This document shows positions 1-10,530 of a DNA stretch of 64,000 nt, in pieces; position 1 is the first letter of the stretch, and the number at the start of each line of letters is the position of its first letter. The notes beneath the pieces are model-generated. The model saw only the letters and a program-made list of their open reading frames with translations. It searched no databases and was not told the DNA's origin. The position numbers and the translations under genes are program-made. Location of the stretch: NCBI RefSeq assembly GCF_029105185.1, contig NZ_JAFMZK010000004.1, forward strand, positions 248,001-312,000, given 5' to 3'. This DNA is from Aliiroseovarius sp. Z3 (GTDB lineage: Bacteria > Pseudomonadota > Alphaproteobacteria > Rhodobacterales > Rhodobacteraceae).

Positions 1-999
1 CCCGTTCCCGGTGATCACGACCTCGGCGGTTTGGCCTGCGCGAATAACCTGCGCGTTGTCCGGGCGCGTTATCTCGACCTCAACCCGGAAGGTACGCGTA
101 ACCAGGTCCGCGGTGTCCGACACGAAGGTCACGGTGCCCAACAGCTCTGAACCGGCGGCCAGACGCACAGCGGCAGGCAGCCCGGTGGTCAGCTTGTCAA
201 CCTGAAGCTCGGATACATAACCCACCACGCGAACCGGATCATACTGCACGACCGTTGCACAGGCCGCGCCGGGTTGTAACAATGTCCCGATGTCGGCTGT
301 GTCGGTTTCCAACGTGCCGGGGAAAGGTGCGCGGATGTCCAACCGTTCGATCTCGCGTTGGGCGGCGGCCACGGCGGCCTCGGCAGATTGGATGGCTGCG
401 GCAGAGCTGGCCGCACCGGATTGGGCGGCGATAAAGCCTGCGCGGGCAGCTTCGACGGCGGCCTTGGTGTTGGCGACGCGTGTGTCCGATGCAAATCCGC
501 CTTCCGAAAGCTTGGTGGCTGCAGTCAGGTTGAACGTGGCCTCGTCCAGCCTTGCCTGCGCTTCAATCACGCGGGCATCGGCTTCTGGCGCACGGGCTTT
601 GGCTTCGGCCAGACGCGCGGTCGCCTCGGCCAAGCTGGCTTCGCGGGTGCCGGCATCGAGCTGGCACAGCACGTCATCCTCTTTCACAAGGCTGCCTTTG
701 GCGATCTTGTCCGACACGACTTGTCCTGTTGTCTCGGCCCGCAGGTCAACCCGGCGGTTGGCCTCGGTCCGTCCACGCAGCAGAACGGGCAGTTCGATCT
801 CGCGCGCGGTGCTGTGCAGGGCGACGACCGATACGCCGCTGGCAGGCGATGCATCGGCATTCTCTGGGGTTTCAGGTGCCTCCTCAACAGTTTGAGCCGA
901 CGATGTTCCTGCAACCGTTTCAAGAGTGTCGCGTTGAAACACCAGAAAGTACAAGCCCGCCACCACGAGGATCGCCGTGACAATTGGAAATAGGCGCAT
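1..999 (-). CDS. RND efflux periplasmic adaptor (HlyD/membrane fusion family), partial
   Basis: The gene is read from an ATG at 999 down to the window edge, so 333 codons are visible and the C-terminus is missing. The start reads MRLFPIVTAILVVAGLYFLV, a single membrane anchor, followed by a Pro/Glu-rich linker, a barrel-sandwich half (LRAETTGQVVSDKIAKGSLV), a long Ala/Glu-rich coiled-coil hairpin at about residues 115-215, and the second half (IRAPFPGTLETDTADIG). This order is the standard membrane-fusion layout of tripartite RND pumps. An RND permease gene would be expected beyond the left edge. The 216-base gap to the divergent gene at 1216 should hold both promoters. Substrate cannot be told from sequence. 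Confidence 0.85.
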   Translation of the reverse strand, partial: MRLFPIVTAILVVAGLYFLVFQRDTLETVAGTSSAQTVEEAPETPENADASPASGVSVVALHSTAREIELPVLLRGRTEANRRVDLRAETTGQVVSDKIAKGSLVKEDDVLCQLDAGTREASLAEATARLAEAKARAPEADARVIEAQARLDEATFNLTAATKLSEGGFASDTRVANTKAAVEAARAGFIAAQSGAASSAAAIQSAEAAVAAAQREIERLDIRAPFPGTLETDTADIGTLLQPGAACATVVQYDPVRVVGYVSELQVDKLTTGLPAAVRLAAGSELLGTVTFVSDTADLVTRTFRVEVEITRPDNAQVIRAGQTAEVVITGNG

Positions 1000-1215
1000 A
1001 GGATTACCTGCTGATGTTAAACAATCTGGCGAAAGACTATTCTTTGTTTTGCGCGGGAACAAGTGTGGCATCCCTGACCCATGCAACCAGAAGGACCAGA
1101 TGAGGCTGGTCGATAGGTCAGTGTTTCAGGAACAGCCAACCGCACAACGCGCCCCCTTGGCAATCGGGCACCGTTCGGGCAAAAGGAGTTCAAATTCTGA
1201 CCCGGAGGCACGACC

Positions 1216-1851
1216 GTGAGCGAGACCGATACTTTCATCGATGAAGTCAGCGAAGAGGTACGTCGCGACAAGCTGTACGCATTGATGCGTAAATACGGCT
1301 GGATCGCCGTCCTGCTTGTCGTATTGCTGGTGGGTGGTGCGGCCTATAATGAATGGCGTAAAGCCAGCGATCGTGCTGCGGCGCAGGCACTTGGGGATGC
1401 CATTCTGGCGGCGGAAGAGCAGGCCGAGGCGGATGACCGCAAAGCGGCCCTGGCGGCGCTGGATGTCAGCGGCGATGCCTCTGCGGTTGTGGCTATGCTG
1501 GCAGCAGCGGAAGGCGAAGATGGTGTGGATGCTCTACAGACGTTGGTGGATGATCCCAACATCGACGGCCTGTATCGTGATTTGGCGCAACTGAAGCTGG
1601 TATCCAAGGCTGGCGCAGGTCTGGACGCCGCCGCGCGCCGGGCACGGCTTGAGCCGCTGGCCATCGCCGGGGCGCCCTTCCGTACACTTGCCGAAGAACA
1701 ACTGGCACTTGTTGATATTGACGATGGTCAGACCGATGCTGCCATCGCCCGCCTGAAAGCGCTTTTGGTGGATGACGAGGCGTCTGGGGCCTTGCGTCGG
1801 CGCGCGTCTCAGTTGATTGTGGCGCTGGGCGGGTCCCTGGACGCATCCTGA
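1216..1851 (+). CDS. YfgM-like inner-membrane TPR protein
   Basis: A 211-residue protein with a short charged cytoplasmic N-terminus (MSETDTFIDEVSEEVRRDK), one membrane helix at about residues 28-48 (WIAVLLVVLLVGGAAYNEW) and an Ala/Asp-rich helical domain that resembles the tetratricopeptide-like fold of YfgM/TPR_21. It starts with GTG; GGAGG lies 7 bases upstream at 1204-1208. It is followed by bamB and der, the same yfgM-bamB-der order known from enterobacteria. YfgM associates with the SecYEG translocon and periplasmic chaperones; the same role here is inferred from family and synteny. Confidence 0.8.
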   Translation: MSETDTFIDEVSEEVRRDKLYALMRKYGWIAVLLVVLLVGGAAYNEWRKASDRAAAQALGDAILAAEEQAEADDRKAALAALDVSGDASAVVAMLAAAEGEDGVDALQTLVDDPNIDGLYRDLAQLKLVSKAGAGLDAAARRARLEPLAIAGAPFRTLAEEQLALVDIDDGQTDAAIARLKALLVDDEASGALRRRASQLIVALGGSLDAS

Positions 1852-1912
1852 TGGGCCACAGCGGGCAACTGCCCGGTTCGATAAGATTGATTGCTATTCT
1901 GGGGGACGTATT

Positions 1913-3262
1913 TTGAAGTTCACACACAGTGCCGCTCTTTTGGTCTCGTTGAGCCTTCTGTCTGCCTGTTCCCAACAGGAATATATTCTGCCCGGCGAAC
2001 GGGAAGATCTGCGCAGCCTGAACCCGCAAACAATGGATGCCGCTGAGCTGTCAGAGGCTGCTGCCGCTGTCGAGGGATCGGAACGTGCAAATCGCGCGCA
2101 GCCGATTTCGCTGCCTGCCACCGTCAACCACGCAAGCTGGACCCATCTTGGCGGCAGCCTGACCCACCGCGTGCAACATCCAGCCCTGTCGCCCGCGCCA
2201 AGCCTGCGGTTCGCAGCGTCGATCGGGCAGGGCAACGACCGTAAGCATCGGATCACCGCCGAACCGGTTGTTGCAAACGGGCGTGTGTTCACGCTGGACA
2301 GCCGTGCACAGGTGGTGGCGACCTCGACCGCTGGTGCAACACTGTGGTCGCGCGACCTGACCCCGCCGTCGGATCGGTCAGATGACGCATCGGGGGGTGG
2401 CTTGGCCTATGCCGATGGCACGGTCTATGTGACCTCGGGCTTTGGGCTGGTCAGCGCGCTTGATGCCGCGACGGGCAAAATCAAATGGCAGCAAAAAATG
2501 GATGCCTCGGGATCGGGTGCGCCCGCCGTATCGGGGGGGCTGGTATACGTAGTCAGCCGCGACAACAGCGCCTGGGCCATCGAAACCGGGACGGGCCGGG
2601 TGAAATGGCGCTTGTCCGGCACGCCAAGCCAGGACGGTGTGGTGGGTGTCTCTTCGCCCGCCGTCACCGATCGTCTTGTGCTGCTGCCCTTCGCCTCGGG
2701 CGAGGTGGTTGCCGCCTTGAAAAAAGGTGGTGCACGCACATGGTCCAGCCTGATCGCAGGGGAGCGGGCCGGTCGCGGCTATTCCATTGTCACTGACATC
2801 ACTGGCGAGCCGGTGGTGAAGGACGGGGTGATTTATACCGGCAACCCGGTTGGGCGCACCGTGGCCATCGACATGTCAGGCAATCGTTTGTGGACGGCGA
2901 AAGAAGGCGCGGTTAGCCCGGTTTGGGTCACTGGCGGATCCGTCTTCCTTGTCTCGGACGAAGCGCAGCTGGTGCGGCTGGATGCCAAAACTGGCGAGCG
3001 TATCTGGGGCGTACCTCTGCCTTATTACACCAAGGCCAAAACGCGTAAGCGCAAAGCAGTTCATGCCAATCTTGGTCCCGTTTTGGCGGGGGGCAAGCTT
3101 TGGGTTGCTTCATCCGACGGGGTGATGCGCGGCTTCAATCCCGTGAACGGCGATCTGGTCGGACAGACGGCCATTCCCGGTGGGGCCGCGACACGTCCCG
3201 TCGTGGTGAATGGCACGGCCTATCTGGTATCACGCGACGGCAAACTTCTGGCTTTGCGCTGA
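1913..3262 (+). CDS. bamB: BamB-like outer-membrane assembly lipoprotein (PQQ-like beta-propeller)
   Basis: The preferred start is TTG at 1913, with GGGGGA upstream. It gives a lipoprotein signal peptide (LKFTHSAALLVSLSLLSAC) ending in an LSAC lipobox. The frame stays open upstream to 1817, but that extension would bury the signal peptide. The mature part has repeated beta-propeller blades of the PQQ-binding-like type, such as VYVTSGFGLVSALDAATGKI and WAIETGTGRVKWRLSG. Length is about 449 residues. BamB is the scaffold lipoprotein of the BAM complex that inserts outer-membrane beta-barrels. It sits 61 bases after the YfgM-like gene and 47 before der, probably one transcript. Confidence 0.87.
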   Translation: MKFTHSAALLVSLSLLSACSQQEYILPGEREDLRSLNPQTMDAAELSEAAAAVEGSERANRAQPISLPATVNHASWTHLGGSLTHRVQHPALSPAPSLRFAASIGQGNDRKHRITAEPVVANGRVFTLDSRAQVVATSTAGATLWSRDLTPPSDRSDDASGGGLAYADGTVYVTSGFGLVSALDAATGKIKWQQKMDASGSGAPAVSGGLVYVVSRDNSAWAIETGTGRVKWRLSGTPSQDGVVGVSSPAVTDRLVLLPFASGEVVAALKKGGARTWSSLIAGERAGRGYSIVTDITGEPVVKDGVIYTGNPVGRTVAIDMSGNRLWTAKEGAVSPVWVTGGSVFLVSDEAQLVRLDAKTGERIWGVPLPYYTKAKTRKRKAVHANLGPVLAGGKLWVASSDGVMRGFNPVNGDLVGQTAIPGGAATRPVVVNGTAYLVSRDGKLLALR

Positions 3263-3309
3263 CCCGTAAACCGTGTATGCGGGGCGCCTGATGTGACCCG
3301 GAGACCGAT

Positions 3310-4767
3310 ATGAGCTTCACCCTTGCCATTGTGGGGCGCCCGAATGTGGGCAAATCCACCCTGTTTAACCGTTTGGTTGGCAAGCGCCTTGCGCTGGTCG
3401 ATGATCAGCCCGGCGTGACCCGTGACCTGCGCGAAGGCGAGGCGCGGCTGGGTGATCTGCGCTTTATCGTGATCGACAGCGCGGGGCTGGAAGAAGCCAC
3501 AGACGAAAGCCTTCAAGGCCGGATGCGCCGCCTGACAGAACGGGCGGTTGAAATGGCCGATGCCTGCCTGTTTCTGGTTGACGCGCGTGCCGGTATCCTG
3601 CCGTCGGACGAGGTGTTTGCCGATATCCTGCGCCGCAAGAACGCGCATGTGATCCTTGCCGCCAACAAATCCGAAGGCAAGGCCGGAGAGGCCGGGTATC
3701 TGGAAGCCTTCTCTCTTGGGTTGGGAGAACCGATCCGCCTGTCAGGCGAGCATGGCGAGGGAATGGGCGAGCTGATGGATGTGCTGCGCCCGATTGCCGA
3801 GAAATCCGAAGCCCGTGCCGCCGCCATGGCCCCGGAAACGGATGTGGATGTCGACGATGACGCGGATGATGGTCCGCGTGTGCCGACTCAGGACAAACCC
3901 TTGCAGGTGGCGGTGATCGGACGCCCGAATGCCGGGAAATCGACGTTGATCAACAAATTGATCGGCGAAGAACGTCTGCTGACTGGACCCGAGGCCGGGA
4001 TCACCCGCGATGCCATTTCGCTGCGGTTCGACTGGGGCGGCGTGCCGACGCGGATTTTCGATACGGCCGGGATGCGCAAACGCGCCAAGGTGCAGGAAAA
4101 GATCGAAAAACTTTCAGTCTCTGACGGGCTGCGCGCGGTGAAGTTTGCCGAGGTTGTCGTGGTGCTTCTGGATGCGGCCATCCCGTTTGAGCAACAGGAT
4201 TTGCGCATCGCGGACCTTGCCGAACGTGAAGGCCGTGCGGTGGTGGTCGCGGTGAACAAGTGGGATGCCGAACCCGAAAAGCAGGCCAAGCTGAAAGAGT
4301 TGAAAGAGGCGTTTGACCGCCTTCTGCCACAGCTGCGTGGCGCGCCGCTGATCACCATATCGGCGAAAACGGGCAAGGGGTTGGACCGCTTGCAAGCCGC
4401 GGTGATGCGCGTGCATGAGATTTGGAACCGCCGCGTGAAAACCGCACAGTTGAACGGCTGGCTGGCCGAAATGATCTCGGCCCACCCGCCGCCTGCACCG
4501 GGTGGCCGCCGCATCAAGCTGCGCTATATGACCCAGGTGAAAACCCGCCCGCCGGGCTTTGTGGTTATGTGCTCGTTGCCCGAGAAACTGCCGGAGAGTT
4601 ACAGCCGCTATCTGATCAACGGGCTGCGCGAGGATTTCGACATGCCGGGCACGCCAATCCGATTGACCATGCGCGGGCAGGGTGAACAGAACCCCTATAA
4701 GAACCGCAAGAAGTCAACGCCGTCGCGGTTGCGCAAGCATCTGGGAAAAGGTCGGGCTGACGAATAA
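3310..4767 (+). CDS. der: Ribosome biogenesis GTPase Der (EngA)
   Basis: A 485-residue protein with two tandem G domains. The first P-loop is GRPNVGKST at about residues 8-16 and the second GRPNAGKST at about 204-212, separated by an acidic linker ([10 protein letters not shown]) characteristic of Der. Guanine-specificity motifs AANKSE and AVNKWD are visible. The C-terminal KH-like domain ends in a basic tail ([20 protein letters not shown]) expected to contact rRNA. Der is essential for 50S subunit maturation. Its place behind bamB matches conserved synteny. The ATG start has GGAG upstream. Confidence 0.97.
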   Translation: MSFTLAIVGRPNVGKSTLFNRLVGKRLALVDDQPGVTRDLREGEARLGDLRFIVIDSAGLEEATDESLQGRMRRLTERAVEMADACLFLVDARAGILPSDEVFADILRRKNAHVILAANKSEGKAGEAGYLEAFSLGLGEPIRLSGEHGEGMGELMDVLRPIAEKSEARAAAMAPETDVDVDDDADDGPRVPTQDKPLQVAVIGRPNAGKSTLINKLIGEERLLTGPEAGITRDAISLRFDWGGVPTRIFDTAGMRKRAKVQEKIEKLSVSDGLRAVKFAEVVVVLLDAAIPFEQQDLRIADLAEREGRAVVVAVNKWDAEPEKQAKLKELKEAFDRLLPQLRGAPLITISAKTGKGLDRLQAAVMRVHEIWNRRVKTAQLNGWLAEMISAHPPPAPGGRRIKLRYMTQVKTRPPGFVVMCSLPEKLPESYSRYLINGLREDFDMPGTPIRLTMRGQGEQNPYKNRKKSTPSRLRKHLGKGRADE

Positions 4768-4799
4768 CCGCTCGCAAAGCACTGGAAACATGAACTGAA

Positions 4800-4834
4800 A
4801 GCGCCTTGCCGTCTTGATCGACCGGCAGGGCGCT
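4800..4834 (+). terminator. Hairpin downstream of der
   Basis: A 12-base-pair stem (AGCGCCTTGCCG at 4800-4811 with CGGCAGGGCGCT at 4823-4834, one G-U pair) follows the der stop codon by 32 bases. There is no U-tract, so it may be an mRNA 3' stabiliser or a weak or Rho-assisted terminator rather than a classical one. Confidence 0.5.
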
Positions 4835-4930
4835 GCCGGTTCTGCGCACGCGAATTTGCCAAACGGGTCATTTCGCTGTCATGATGACATCCTAGCCTGT
4901 TTCCAATTCTGTCACATAGCGGAGGTTCCC

Positions 4931-6889
4931 ATGTCTCTTACCCTATCGCGTCGCGGCTTTCTGGCCGGCACCGCCGGGTTCATTGCCCTGCATCCCTATT
5001 CCGTCCAGGCGTCGCAAAATCAGGCACATCTGCGGATCATGGAGACGACGGACCTGCATGTGCACGTCTTTCCCTATGACTATTATGCCGACCGCGAGGT
5101 TGACACGGTCGGGCTGGCGCGCACCGCGTCCCTGATCGGGGATATCCGGGCTGAAGCGACGAACTCGCTGCTTTTGGACAACGGAGATTTCCTGCAGGGC
5201 AACCCGATGGGCGATTACATTGCCTATGAGCGCGGAATGAAAGAAGGCGATACGCATCCGGTCATCAATGCGATGAACGCTTTGGGGTTTGATGCATCAA
5301 CGCTGGGGAATCACGAGTTCAACTATGGCCTTGATTTTCTGATGAAATCCGTCGCCGGGGCAGGCTTTCCCATCGTGTGTGCCAACGTTGCGAAAAAGCT
5401 GGGTGCCACACCACGCGAAGATGAAACGCTGCTGCCGCCCTATGTGATCGTGGATCGCGAGATTACGAATGGGGGTGGCACCGTGCAGCCCATCCGTATC
5501 GGGTTCATCGGCTTCGTGCCGCCACAGATCATGAACTGGGATCGTCGCCATCTGGAAGGCAATGTGATGGCGCGCGATATCGTTGAAGCCGCGCGCGCTT
5601 ACATTCCGCAGATGCGCGAAGAAGGGGCCGATCTGATTATTGCCCTGTCGCATTCGGGCATTGGGACCGCGGATCACAGCGACGGCATGGAAAATGCATC
5701 GATCCCCCTGGCGGCGGTCGAAGGGATCGACGCGGTGTTGACCGGCCATTCGCACCTTGTGTTCCCCTCCGACACCTATGCCGATTTCGCGGGGGCGGAT
5801 GTCGGGGCGGGCACGTTGATGGGCATTCCGGCGGTCATGGGCGGGTTCTGGGGCTCGCATATGGGGTTGATCGACCTGATGCTGGAACATGATGGCGGGG
5901 CGTGGCGCGTGGTGTCGCATACCTGCGAAGCGCGCCCGATCTACAAGCGAGGCGAGGACCGCTCGATCACCGCATTGGTGGAAAGCGATGCAGCCGTGTT
6001 GGCGTCCGTACAGAAAGAGCATGACGAGACCTTGGAATATGTGCGTCGCGCGGTCGGCAAGACCGATGCGCCGCTGCATTCCTATTTCGCGCTGGTGGCT
6101 GACGATCCATCGGTTCAGATCGTGTCGAACGCCCAGACCTGGTATATTGATCAGATGATGAAAGGCACCGAGCATGAAGGTCTGCCCATCCTGTCTGCTG
6201 CGGCGCCCTTCAAGGCAGGCGGGCGCGGGGGGCCGGATTACTATACGGATGTCGAGGTTGGCGCCGTGGCGATCAAGAACGTAGCCGACCTTTACCTGTA
6301 TCCCAACACGGTGCGGGCTGTGCGGATCAACGGCGCGACGGTGCGCGAATGGCTGGAGCGGTCAGCCACGATCTTTAACCAGATCGAGCCGGGGGCCGAG
6401 GATGCTGTGCTGCTGAACCCTGAAATGCCGTCCTATAACTTCGACGTCATTGACGGGGTGACCTATCAGATCGACCTGAGCCAACCCGCCCGGTACAACA
6501 AGGATGGTGAAGTGATCGCGCCTGACGCCCACCGCATCATCAACTTGCAGTTCGACGGAAAACCCATTGACGAAGAACAGGAATTCATCATCGCGACCAA
6601 CAATTATCGTGCGGGCGGCGGAGGGCATTTCCCCGGTGCAGGCGGTGACACGACAATCTTTGAAGGACCGGACACCAACCGCGACGTGATCGTGCGTTAT
6701 ATCGTTGAAAAGGGCACGATCAATCCGAAGGCGGACGCAAACTGGACCTTCGCACCTATGGAAAACACAACCGTTCTGTTTGAAACCGGCCCCGCCGCTG
6801 CAAAACACGCTGCAAATGTGTCTGGCGTCGCGATTGAAGAGGCGGGGATGTCTGACAGTGGATTTGCCCAGTTCCGCATCACGCTGTAG
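4931..6889 (+). CDS. cpdB: 2',3'-cyclic-nucleotide 2'-phosphodiesterase/3'-nucleotidase, Tat-exported
   Basis: The start at 4931 is fixed by GGAGG at 4921-4925 and a twin-arginine signal ([11 protein letters not shown]) just after it; the frame upstream to 4814 lacks support. The 652-residue protein has an N-terminal metallophosphatase domain ([22 protein letters not shown] motifs, about residues 35-320) and a C-terminal 5'-nucleotidase domain with the [16 protein letters not shown] segment. CpdB enzymes hydrolyse 2',3'-cyclic nucleotides and 3'-nucleotides in the periplasm to recover nucleosides and phosphate. It is monocistronic, with a shared hairpin separating it from convergent nlpD. Confidence 0.92.
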   Translation: MSLTLSRRGFLAGTAGFIALHPYSVQASQNQAHLRIMETTDLHVHVFPYDYYADREVDTVGLARTASLIGDIRAEATNSLLLDNGDFLQGNPMGDYIAYERGMKEGDTHPVINAMNALGFDASTLGNHEFNYGLDFLMKSVAGAGFPIVCANVAKKLGATPREDETLLPPYVIVDREITNGGGTVQPIRIGFIGFVPPQIMNWDRRHLEGNVMARDIVEAARAYIPQMREEGADLIIALSHSGIGTADHSDGMENASIPLAAVEGIDAVLTGHSHLVFPSDTYADFAGADVGAGTLMGIPAVMGGFWGSHMGLIDLMLEHDGGAWRVVSHTCEARPIYKRGEDRSITALVESDAAVLASVQKEHDETLEYVRRAVGKTDAPLHSYFALVADDPSVQIVSNAQTWYIDQMMKGTEHEGLPILSAAAPFKAGGRGGPDYYTDVEVGAVAIKNVADLYLYPNTVRAVRINGATVREWLERSATIFNQIEPGAEDAVLLNPEMPSYNFDVIDGVTYQIDLSQPARYNKDGEVIAPDAHRIINLQFDGKPIDEEQEFIIATNNYRAGGGGHFPGAGGDTTIFEGPDTNRDVIVRYIVEKGTINPKADANWTFAPMENTTVLFETGPAAAKHAANVSGVAIEEAGMSDSGFAQFRITL

Positions 6890-6901
6890 TCCACAATGTG
6901 A

Positions 6902-6927
6902 CAGGGGCGACCATTTGGCCGCCCCTG
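6902..6927. terminator. Bidirectional hairpin between convergent cpdB and nlpD
   Basis: CAGGGGCG at 6902-6909 pairs with CGCCCCTG at 6920-6927, with two further C-G pairs inside after one mismatch. It lies 12 bases after the cpdB stop and 19 before the nlpD stop. There is no strong U-tract on either side. Confidence 0.5.
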
Positions 6928-6946
6928 ATGAATGATCATATCTGCC

Positions 6947-8122
6947 TTACTGCAGATAGGGCATCGGATCGACCGGTTCGGTCCCTTTGAAGATAAGAAA
7001 CTGGATCGCGTTGTACTGGTTCTTCGAGGCGGACGCGATTTGTTGGCCACGTTTCACCGCTTGGCCCTTCTTCACCTTGATCCCCTGAATGAAGCTATAG
7101 GCGCTTTGGGTGCCGTTGCCGTGGTCGATCACAACAATTTCTTCGCCCTCGACGTCCTTGGATACCAGCCGCACCGTGCCGTTTGCCGCAGCTTTGACGG
7201 AATCTCCGGGCTTGGCGGAAACCAGAATGTAACCGGCTTTCTCGGCATCAAACAGGCTGGTGACCTTACCCGAAACCGGCAACGACATGCGGGCCGTGCT
7301 GGCCGGTGTGCGGGTTTCTTCGAGTTTGGGCGACGCCGGGGCGGATACTTTTTCGGGTACCGCTTCGTCCTTGGGCAAGGGCTTCGCCGACGAAGGCGGA
7401 ATGGGCGCTGCCGAGCCTTGCCCCGGTTTGGTGACGCTGGCGGTTTGAACTGGCGCTGCCACTTTTACCGGGATCATCAGGTATTGGCCTTCACGCACGG
7501 TCAGGCCTGAGCCAAGGCCGTTCCAATCTGCCAGCGACCGAACGGACACGCCATAATTGCGGGCGATCGAATAAGCGGTTTCACCTCGTTTTACCTGATG
7601 GCGGGTCGGTTGCTCGCCCGATGTGACGGTGGCGGCAGGTTTGCTGGATGTGCCATCAGCACGATCAATGGCGTCGCCCGCCAGTGTCGTGATGTCGATA
7701 CTATCGCCCGGTTGGATGACCCCGGTTGCGGGCTCGGCCACGCGGCGGGGCAGGGCCAGAACTTCGCCTTCGCGCAGGCGTGCGTCGACCGCAATGCCAT
7801 TGTAACGGCCCAGTTCGGACGGCGCCATACCAATGCGGCTTGCGACCTGCGCGACGGTGTCACCGCGCTTGGCGACCGCCACCTGATAGCTGGGGTAAGA
7901 GATGACGCCGCGCGCATCTGCCTTGGGTCGGGCGGCTGTCGTAGCCCCTTGTGCCGCTGCCGTTGTTGACAGGCCGCCGGGAGCAAACCGACGCATATCC
8001 ATATCAAAGGAGCTGTCACAGGCGGTCAGCCCCACTAAAAGCCCGATCAGGGCGGCAGAGCGCATGGGGCGACGCCGCAGGGTGCGGCGCGCACGCGTTT
8101 CGGTCGTGCATGAAAGTGGCAT
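6947..8122 (-). CDS. nlpD: NlpD-like LysM/degenerate M23 lipoprotein
   Basis: A 391-residue lipoprotein. The lipobox is LTAC after MRSAALIGLLVG; a GAGGA sequence before the ATG at 8122 favours that start, giving an Arg-rich N-region, though ATG at 8065 would leave a shorter, more typical signal peptide. Two LysM domains follow (YQVAVAKRGDTVAQVASRIG and HQVKRGETAYSIARNYG), then a Pro/Lys-rich linker and a C-terminal LytM/M23 domain. The zinc-ligand motifs HxxxD and HxH are not seen (SAYSF in place of SAYAH), so it is probably a non-catalytic amidase activator, as known for NlpD and EnvC. It is downstream of surE and pcm, the familiar surE-pcm-nlpD order. Confidence 0.88.
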   Translation of the reverse strand: MPLSCTTETRARRTLRRRPMRSAALIGLLVGLTACDSSFDMDMRRFAPGGLSTTAAAQGATTAARPKADARGVISYPSYQVAVAKRGDTVAQVASRIGMAPSELGRYNGIAVDARLREGEVLALPRRVAEPATGVIQPGDSIDITTLAGDAIDRADGTSSKPAATVTSGEQPTRHQVKRGETAYSIARNYGVSVRSLADWNGLGSGLTVREGQYLMIPVKVAAPVQTASVTKPGQGSAAPIPPSSAKPLPKDEAVPEKVSAPASPKLEETRTPASTARMSLPVSGKVTSLFDAEKAGYILVSAKPGDSVKAAANGTVRLVSKDVEGEEIVVIDHGNGTQSAYSFIQGIKVKKGQAVKRGQQIASASKNQYNAIQFLIFKGTEPVDPMPYLQ

Positions 8123-8243
8123 TGCTCGTTCCTCAATCCATTGGCCTGTTGTCAGGCTCTGCTTGCGACCCTGTTGTCGGGTCTTTCACTGCTGTGCGGG
8201 GTCTGGCCCCAAGTCTCCGGCGTCCCGGTCTATATTGTGCGCG

Positions 8244-8897
8244 TCAATCCTGCCCCAGCCCTTCCAAAAGGGGCACGAAACGCACCGGCAGAAGCTCGTC
8301 ATAGTCGAACCCATCCTCGTTGCGCGTCACCTTGATCAGGCTTTGCACGGCGTCGGACTGGCCCACCGGCACGATCATGATACCGCCAATGGCAAGCTGC
8401 GCCAAGAGGGGTCCGGGCGGATCCTCGGCGGCGGCAGTCACAATGATGCGGTCGAACGGGGCCTGATCGGGCAATCCCCGCGATCCATCACCAGTGATGG
8501 TCGTGATGTTGTGCAGGTCCATGGCCTCGAACAGCTCGCGGGCGGCGCTCACCAGCTTATGGTGACGGTCAACCGTATAGACACGGCGCGCGAGCCGCGA
8601 CAGGATCGCCGCCTGATAACCTGATCCGGTGCCCACCTCGAGCACCTTGTCGCGCGGGTTGATCTGTGCGGCCTGCGTCATCAATCCGACCACCGAAGGC
8701 TGAGAGATCGTCTGCCCGCAGGATATCGGCAGGGGCATATCCTCGTATGCGCGTTCGGCAAACAGGCCGCGCACGAAGGGGCCGCGGTCAATCTCTTCCA
8801 TCGCGGACAGGACACGCGGGTTCGTCACGCCCTTCGAGCGCAGGGCGAACAGGAACTGCATCTTGCGTTCCGCGTCGGTTTCGTCTGTTCGGCTCAT
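8244..8897 (-). CDS. pcm: Protein-L-isoaspartate O-methyltransferase
   Basis: A 217-residue SAM-dependent methyltransferase. The SAM-binding motif I is [18 protein letters not shown] at about residues 81-98, and the substrate-side region [19 protein letters not shown] typical of PCMT is present. The enzyme methylates isoaspartyl residues to begin their repair. Its start overlaps the surE stop by four bases (ATGA), indicating translational coupling in the surE-pcm-nlpD unit. Length is normal for bacterial PCMT. Confidence 0.95.
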   Translation of the reverse strand: MSRTDETDAERKMQFLFALRSKGVTNPRVLSAMEEIDRGPFVRGLFAERAYEDMPLPISCGQTISQPSVVGLMTQAAQINPRDKVLEVGTGSGYQAAILSRLARRVYTVDRHHKLVSAARELFEAMDLHNITTITGDGSRGLPDQAPFDRIIVTAAAEDPPGPLLAQLAIGGIMIVPVGQSDAVQSLIKVTRNEDGFDYDELLPVRFVPLLEGLGQD

Positions 8898-9691
8898 TCA
8901 AACAGCGCCCCCAAACTGTCCAGATGGTCATGAGCCGTCAAATCCGCGCGCATGGGCGTCACAGAGACATAGCCGTCCAGATTGTGGGTCACGTCCATAT
9001 TGGGGGCGGCACGATTGGCTTGCGGTCCGCCTTTGATCCACAGAAACTTGCGGCCCGAGGGGCTGTTTTGCGCCTCGATCTTAAAGAACGCATCGTTACG
9101 CCAGCCTTGCGGGGCCGCCTTGATACCCTTGACCATATCTGACCCGACAGGGGGGAAGTTCACGTTATAAAACAGACGGTAATCTGCACCGTGATCCCAT
9201 GGGGCATCGGCCAACAGACGACGCACCACATCGCCACCATATGCCGCCGCCGCGTCGAACATGTTGACCAACCCTTTGGTTCCCTGGCCCATATATTGCG
9301 ACAGGGCAATGGCGGGCAGGCCTTGCAGAGCAGCCTCCATCGCGGCGCCAAGCGTGCCGGAGTACAAGGCGTTTTCCGCCGAGTTGTTGCCCCGGTTCAC
9401 GCCGGAAATCACCAAATCTGGGCGTTCTGGCATCACGTCATAAAGCGCCGCAATCACGCAATCGGCCGGGCTGCCTTCGGCGGCAAACCGGCGGGGTCCG
9501 TGTTCGGCAATCATGAAGGGATGGGTGTACGAGATACAGTGCCCGACGCCGGATTGCTCAAACGCTGGGGCGACGGTCCAGATTTCAGCTTGCTCACCCG
9601 CGAGCTCTTGTGCGACGTCCTGCGCGATGGCTTCGGCAATTTTCAGACCCGGCGCGTTGATCCCGTCGTCATTGGTGATGAGAATGCGCAT
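8894..9691 (-). CDS. surE: 5'/3'-nucleotidase SurE
   Basis: A 265-residue protein beginning [16 protein letters not shown], whose NDDG motif carries the metal ligands of SurE. The [20 protein letters not shown] segment is the second family signature. SurE dephosphorylates nucleoside monophosphates and is linked to stationary-phase survival. It is first in the surE-pcm-nlpD run on the minus strand; the 125 bases upstream separate it from the SDR gene. Length is in the usual range. Confidence 0.96.
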   Translation of the reverse strand: MRILITNDDGINAPGLKIAEAIAQDVAQELAGEQAEIWTVAPAFEQSGVGHCISYTHPFMIAEHGPRRFAAEGSPADCVIAALYDVMPERPDLVISGVNRGNNSAENALYSGTLGAAMEAALQGLPAIALSQYMGQGTKGLVNMFDAAAAYGGDVVRRLLADAPWDHGADYRLFYNVNFPPVGSDMVKGIKAAPQGWRNDAFFKIEAQNSPSGRKFLWIKGGPQANRAAPNMDVTHNLDGYVSVTPMRADLTAHDHLDSLGALFE

Positions 9692-9816
9692 GGTCTGGCC
9701 CTTCTGCCCGTCGGTCCGGCCTTGAAATGGCGCGGTGTCGTATTCTCAATAAGGCAGCTTGGCGGGCGCGGCAAGCGCGGCGCCGGGATCGGGCAGCCTG
9801 TGTTGGGAACGATGGT

Positions 9817-10470
9817 TCAGGACAGACCAGCTTCGGACAGAATGCGCTTGGCTTCGTCTTCGACAAGCGCAAGCTTGCTGCGGTCTTCGCCCGGAAAAAA
9901 CCGCGTGCGCATGGTTGTGGCCAATGGTTTTGGTTCGGCGATCACGATCCGCGGGCCCAGCTTTGTGTTCTCGGCCGCCCAACTGCGCACCATAGCCATC
10001 TGGGCAGCCTTCGTCGCGCCGTAGCCCGCAAAGAACTTCTCGCCCGCATGATCATCGGCAAAGAAGATCGCGGTGCTGTCGTCGGTCATCAGGGCGTTCA
10101 CCATGAAGATCAGGGTTCGCGTTGCCTCGACATTCGTATTCCACGCCTGCGTCCAGCCCTTGTCGTCCAGATCAGGGGTCGGCATCAGGGCAGGGCCGTA
10201 AATCGCCGTATGCGCCCAGACATCAATCGGTCCCCAGCGATCATGGATCGAGCGGCACAGATGCGCCATCGCGTCGCGGTTGGTGATGTCCATCGGGGCT
10301 AGCGTGGCCGTGCCACCCTGTGCTTTGATCTTGTCATCCAATTCCTCCAGCGCACCGGTGGTGCGACCCACGGCAACCACGTGGTGCGTTTTGGACAGCT
10401 CAAGCGCAAGGGCCGCGCCAAGGCCGCGCGAGGCACCGGTGACAAGGGCGATCTTTTGTGTATCGGTCAT
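9817..10470 (-). CDS. SDR family NAD(P)-dependent oxidoreductase
   Basis: A 217-residue short-chain dehydrogenase. The dinucleotide motif TGASRGLGAALALEL is at about residues 12-26 and the catalytic YGATK is at about 151-155. The usual NNAG motif is replaced by AHTAIYG, as in more divergent classical SDRs. Substrate is unknown. It lies 60 bases downstream of purF on the same strand and may be cotranscribed with it. No functional clue comes from neighbours. Confidence 0.85.
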   Translation of the reverse strand: MTDTQKIALVTGASRGLGAALALELSKTHHVVAVGRTTGALEELDDKIKAQGGTATLAPMDITNRDAMAHLCRSIHDRWGPIDVWAHTAIYGPALMPTPDLDDKGWTQAWNTNVEATRTLIFMVNALMTDDSTAIFFADDHAGEKFFAGYGATKAAQMAMVRSWAAENTKLGPRIVIAEPKPLATTMRTRFFPGEDRSKLALVEDEAKRILSEAGLS

Positions 10471-10530
10471 GGCAGGGTCTTTTCGTTCGTGAAGAGGTCA
10501 AGCTGAAAGCAGGAGCCGTCCGAGGCCGCG

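Noticed and set aside
4814-4930. Extended N-terminus of the cpdB product
   Set aside because: The Tat signal and GGAGG both point to ATG 4931; the upstream residues have no support.
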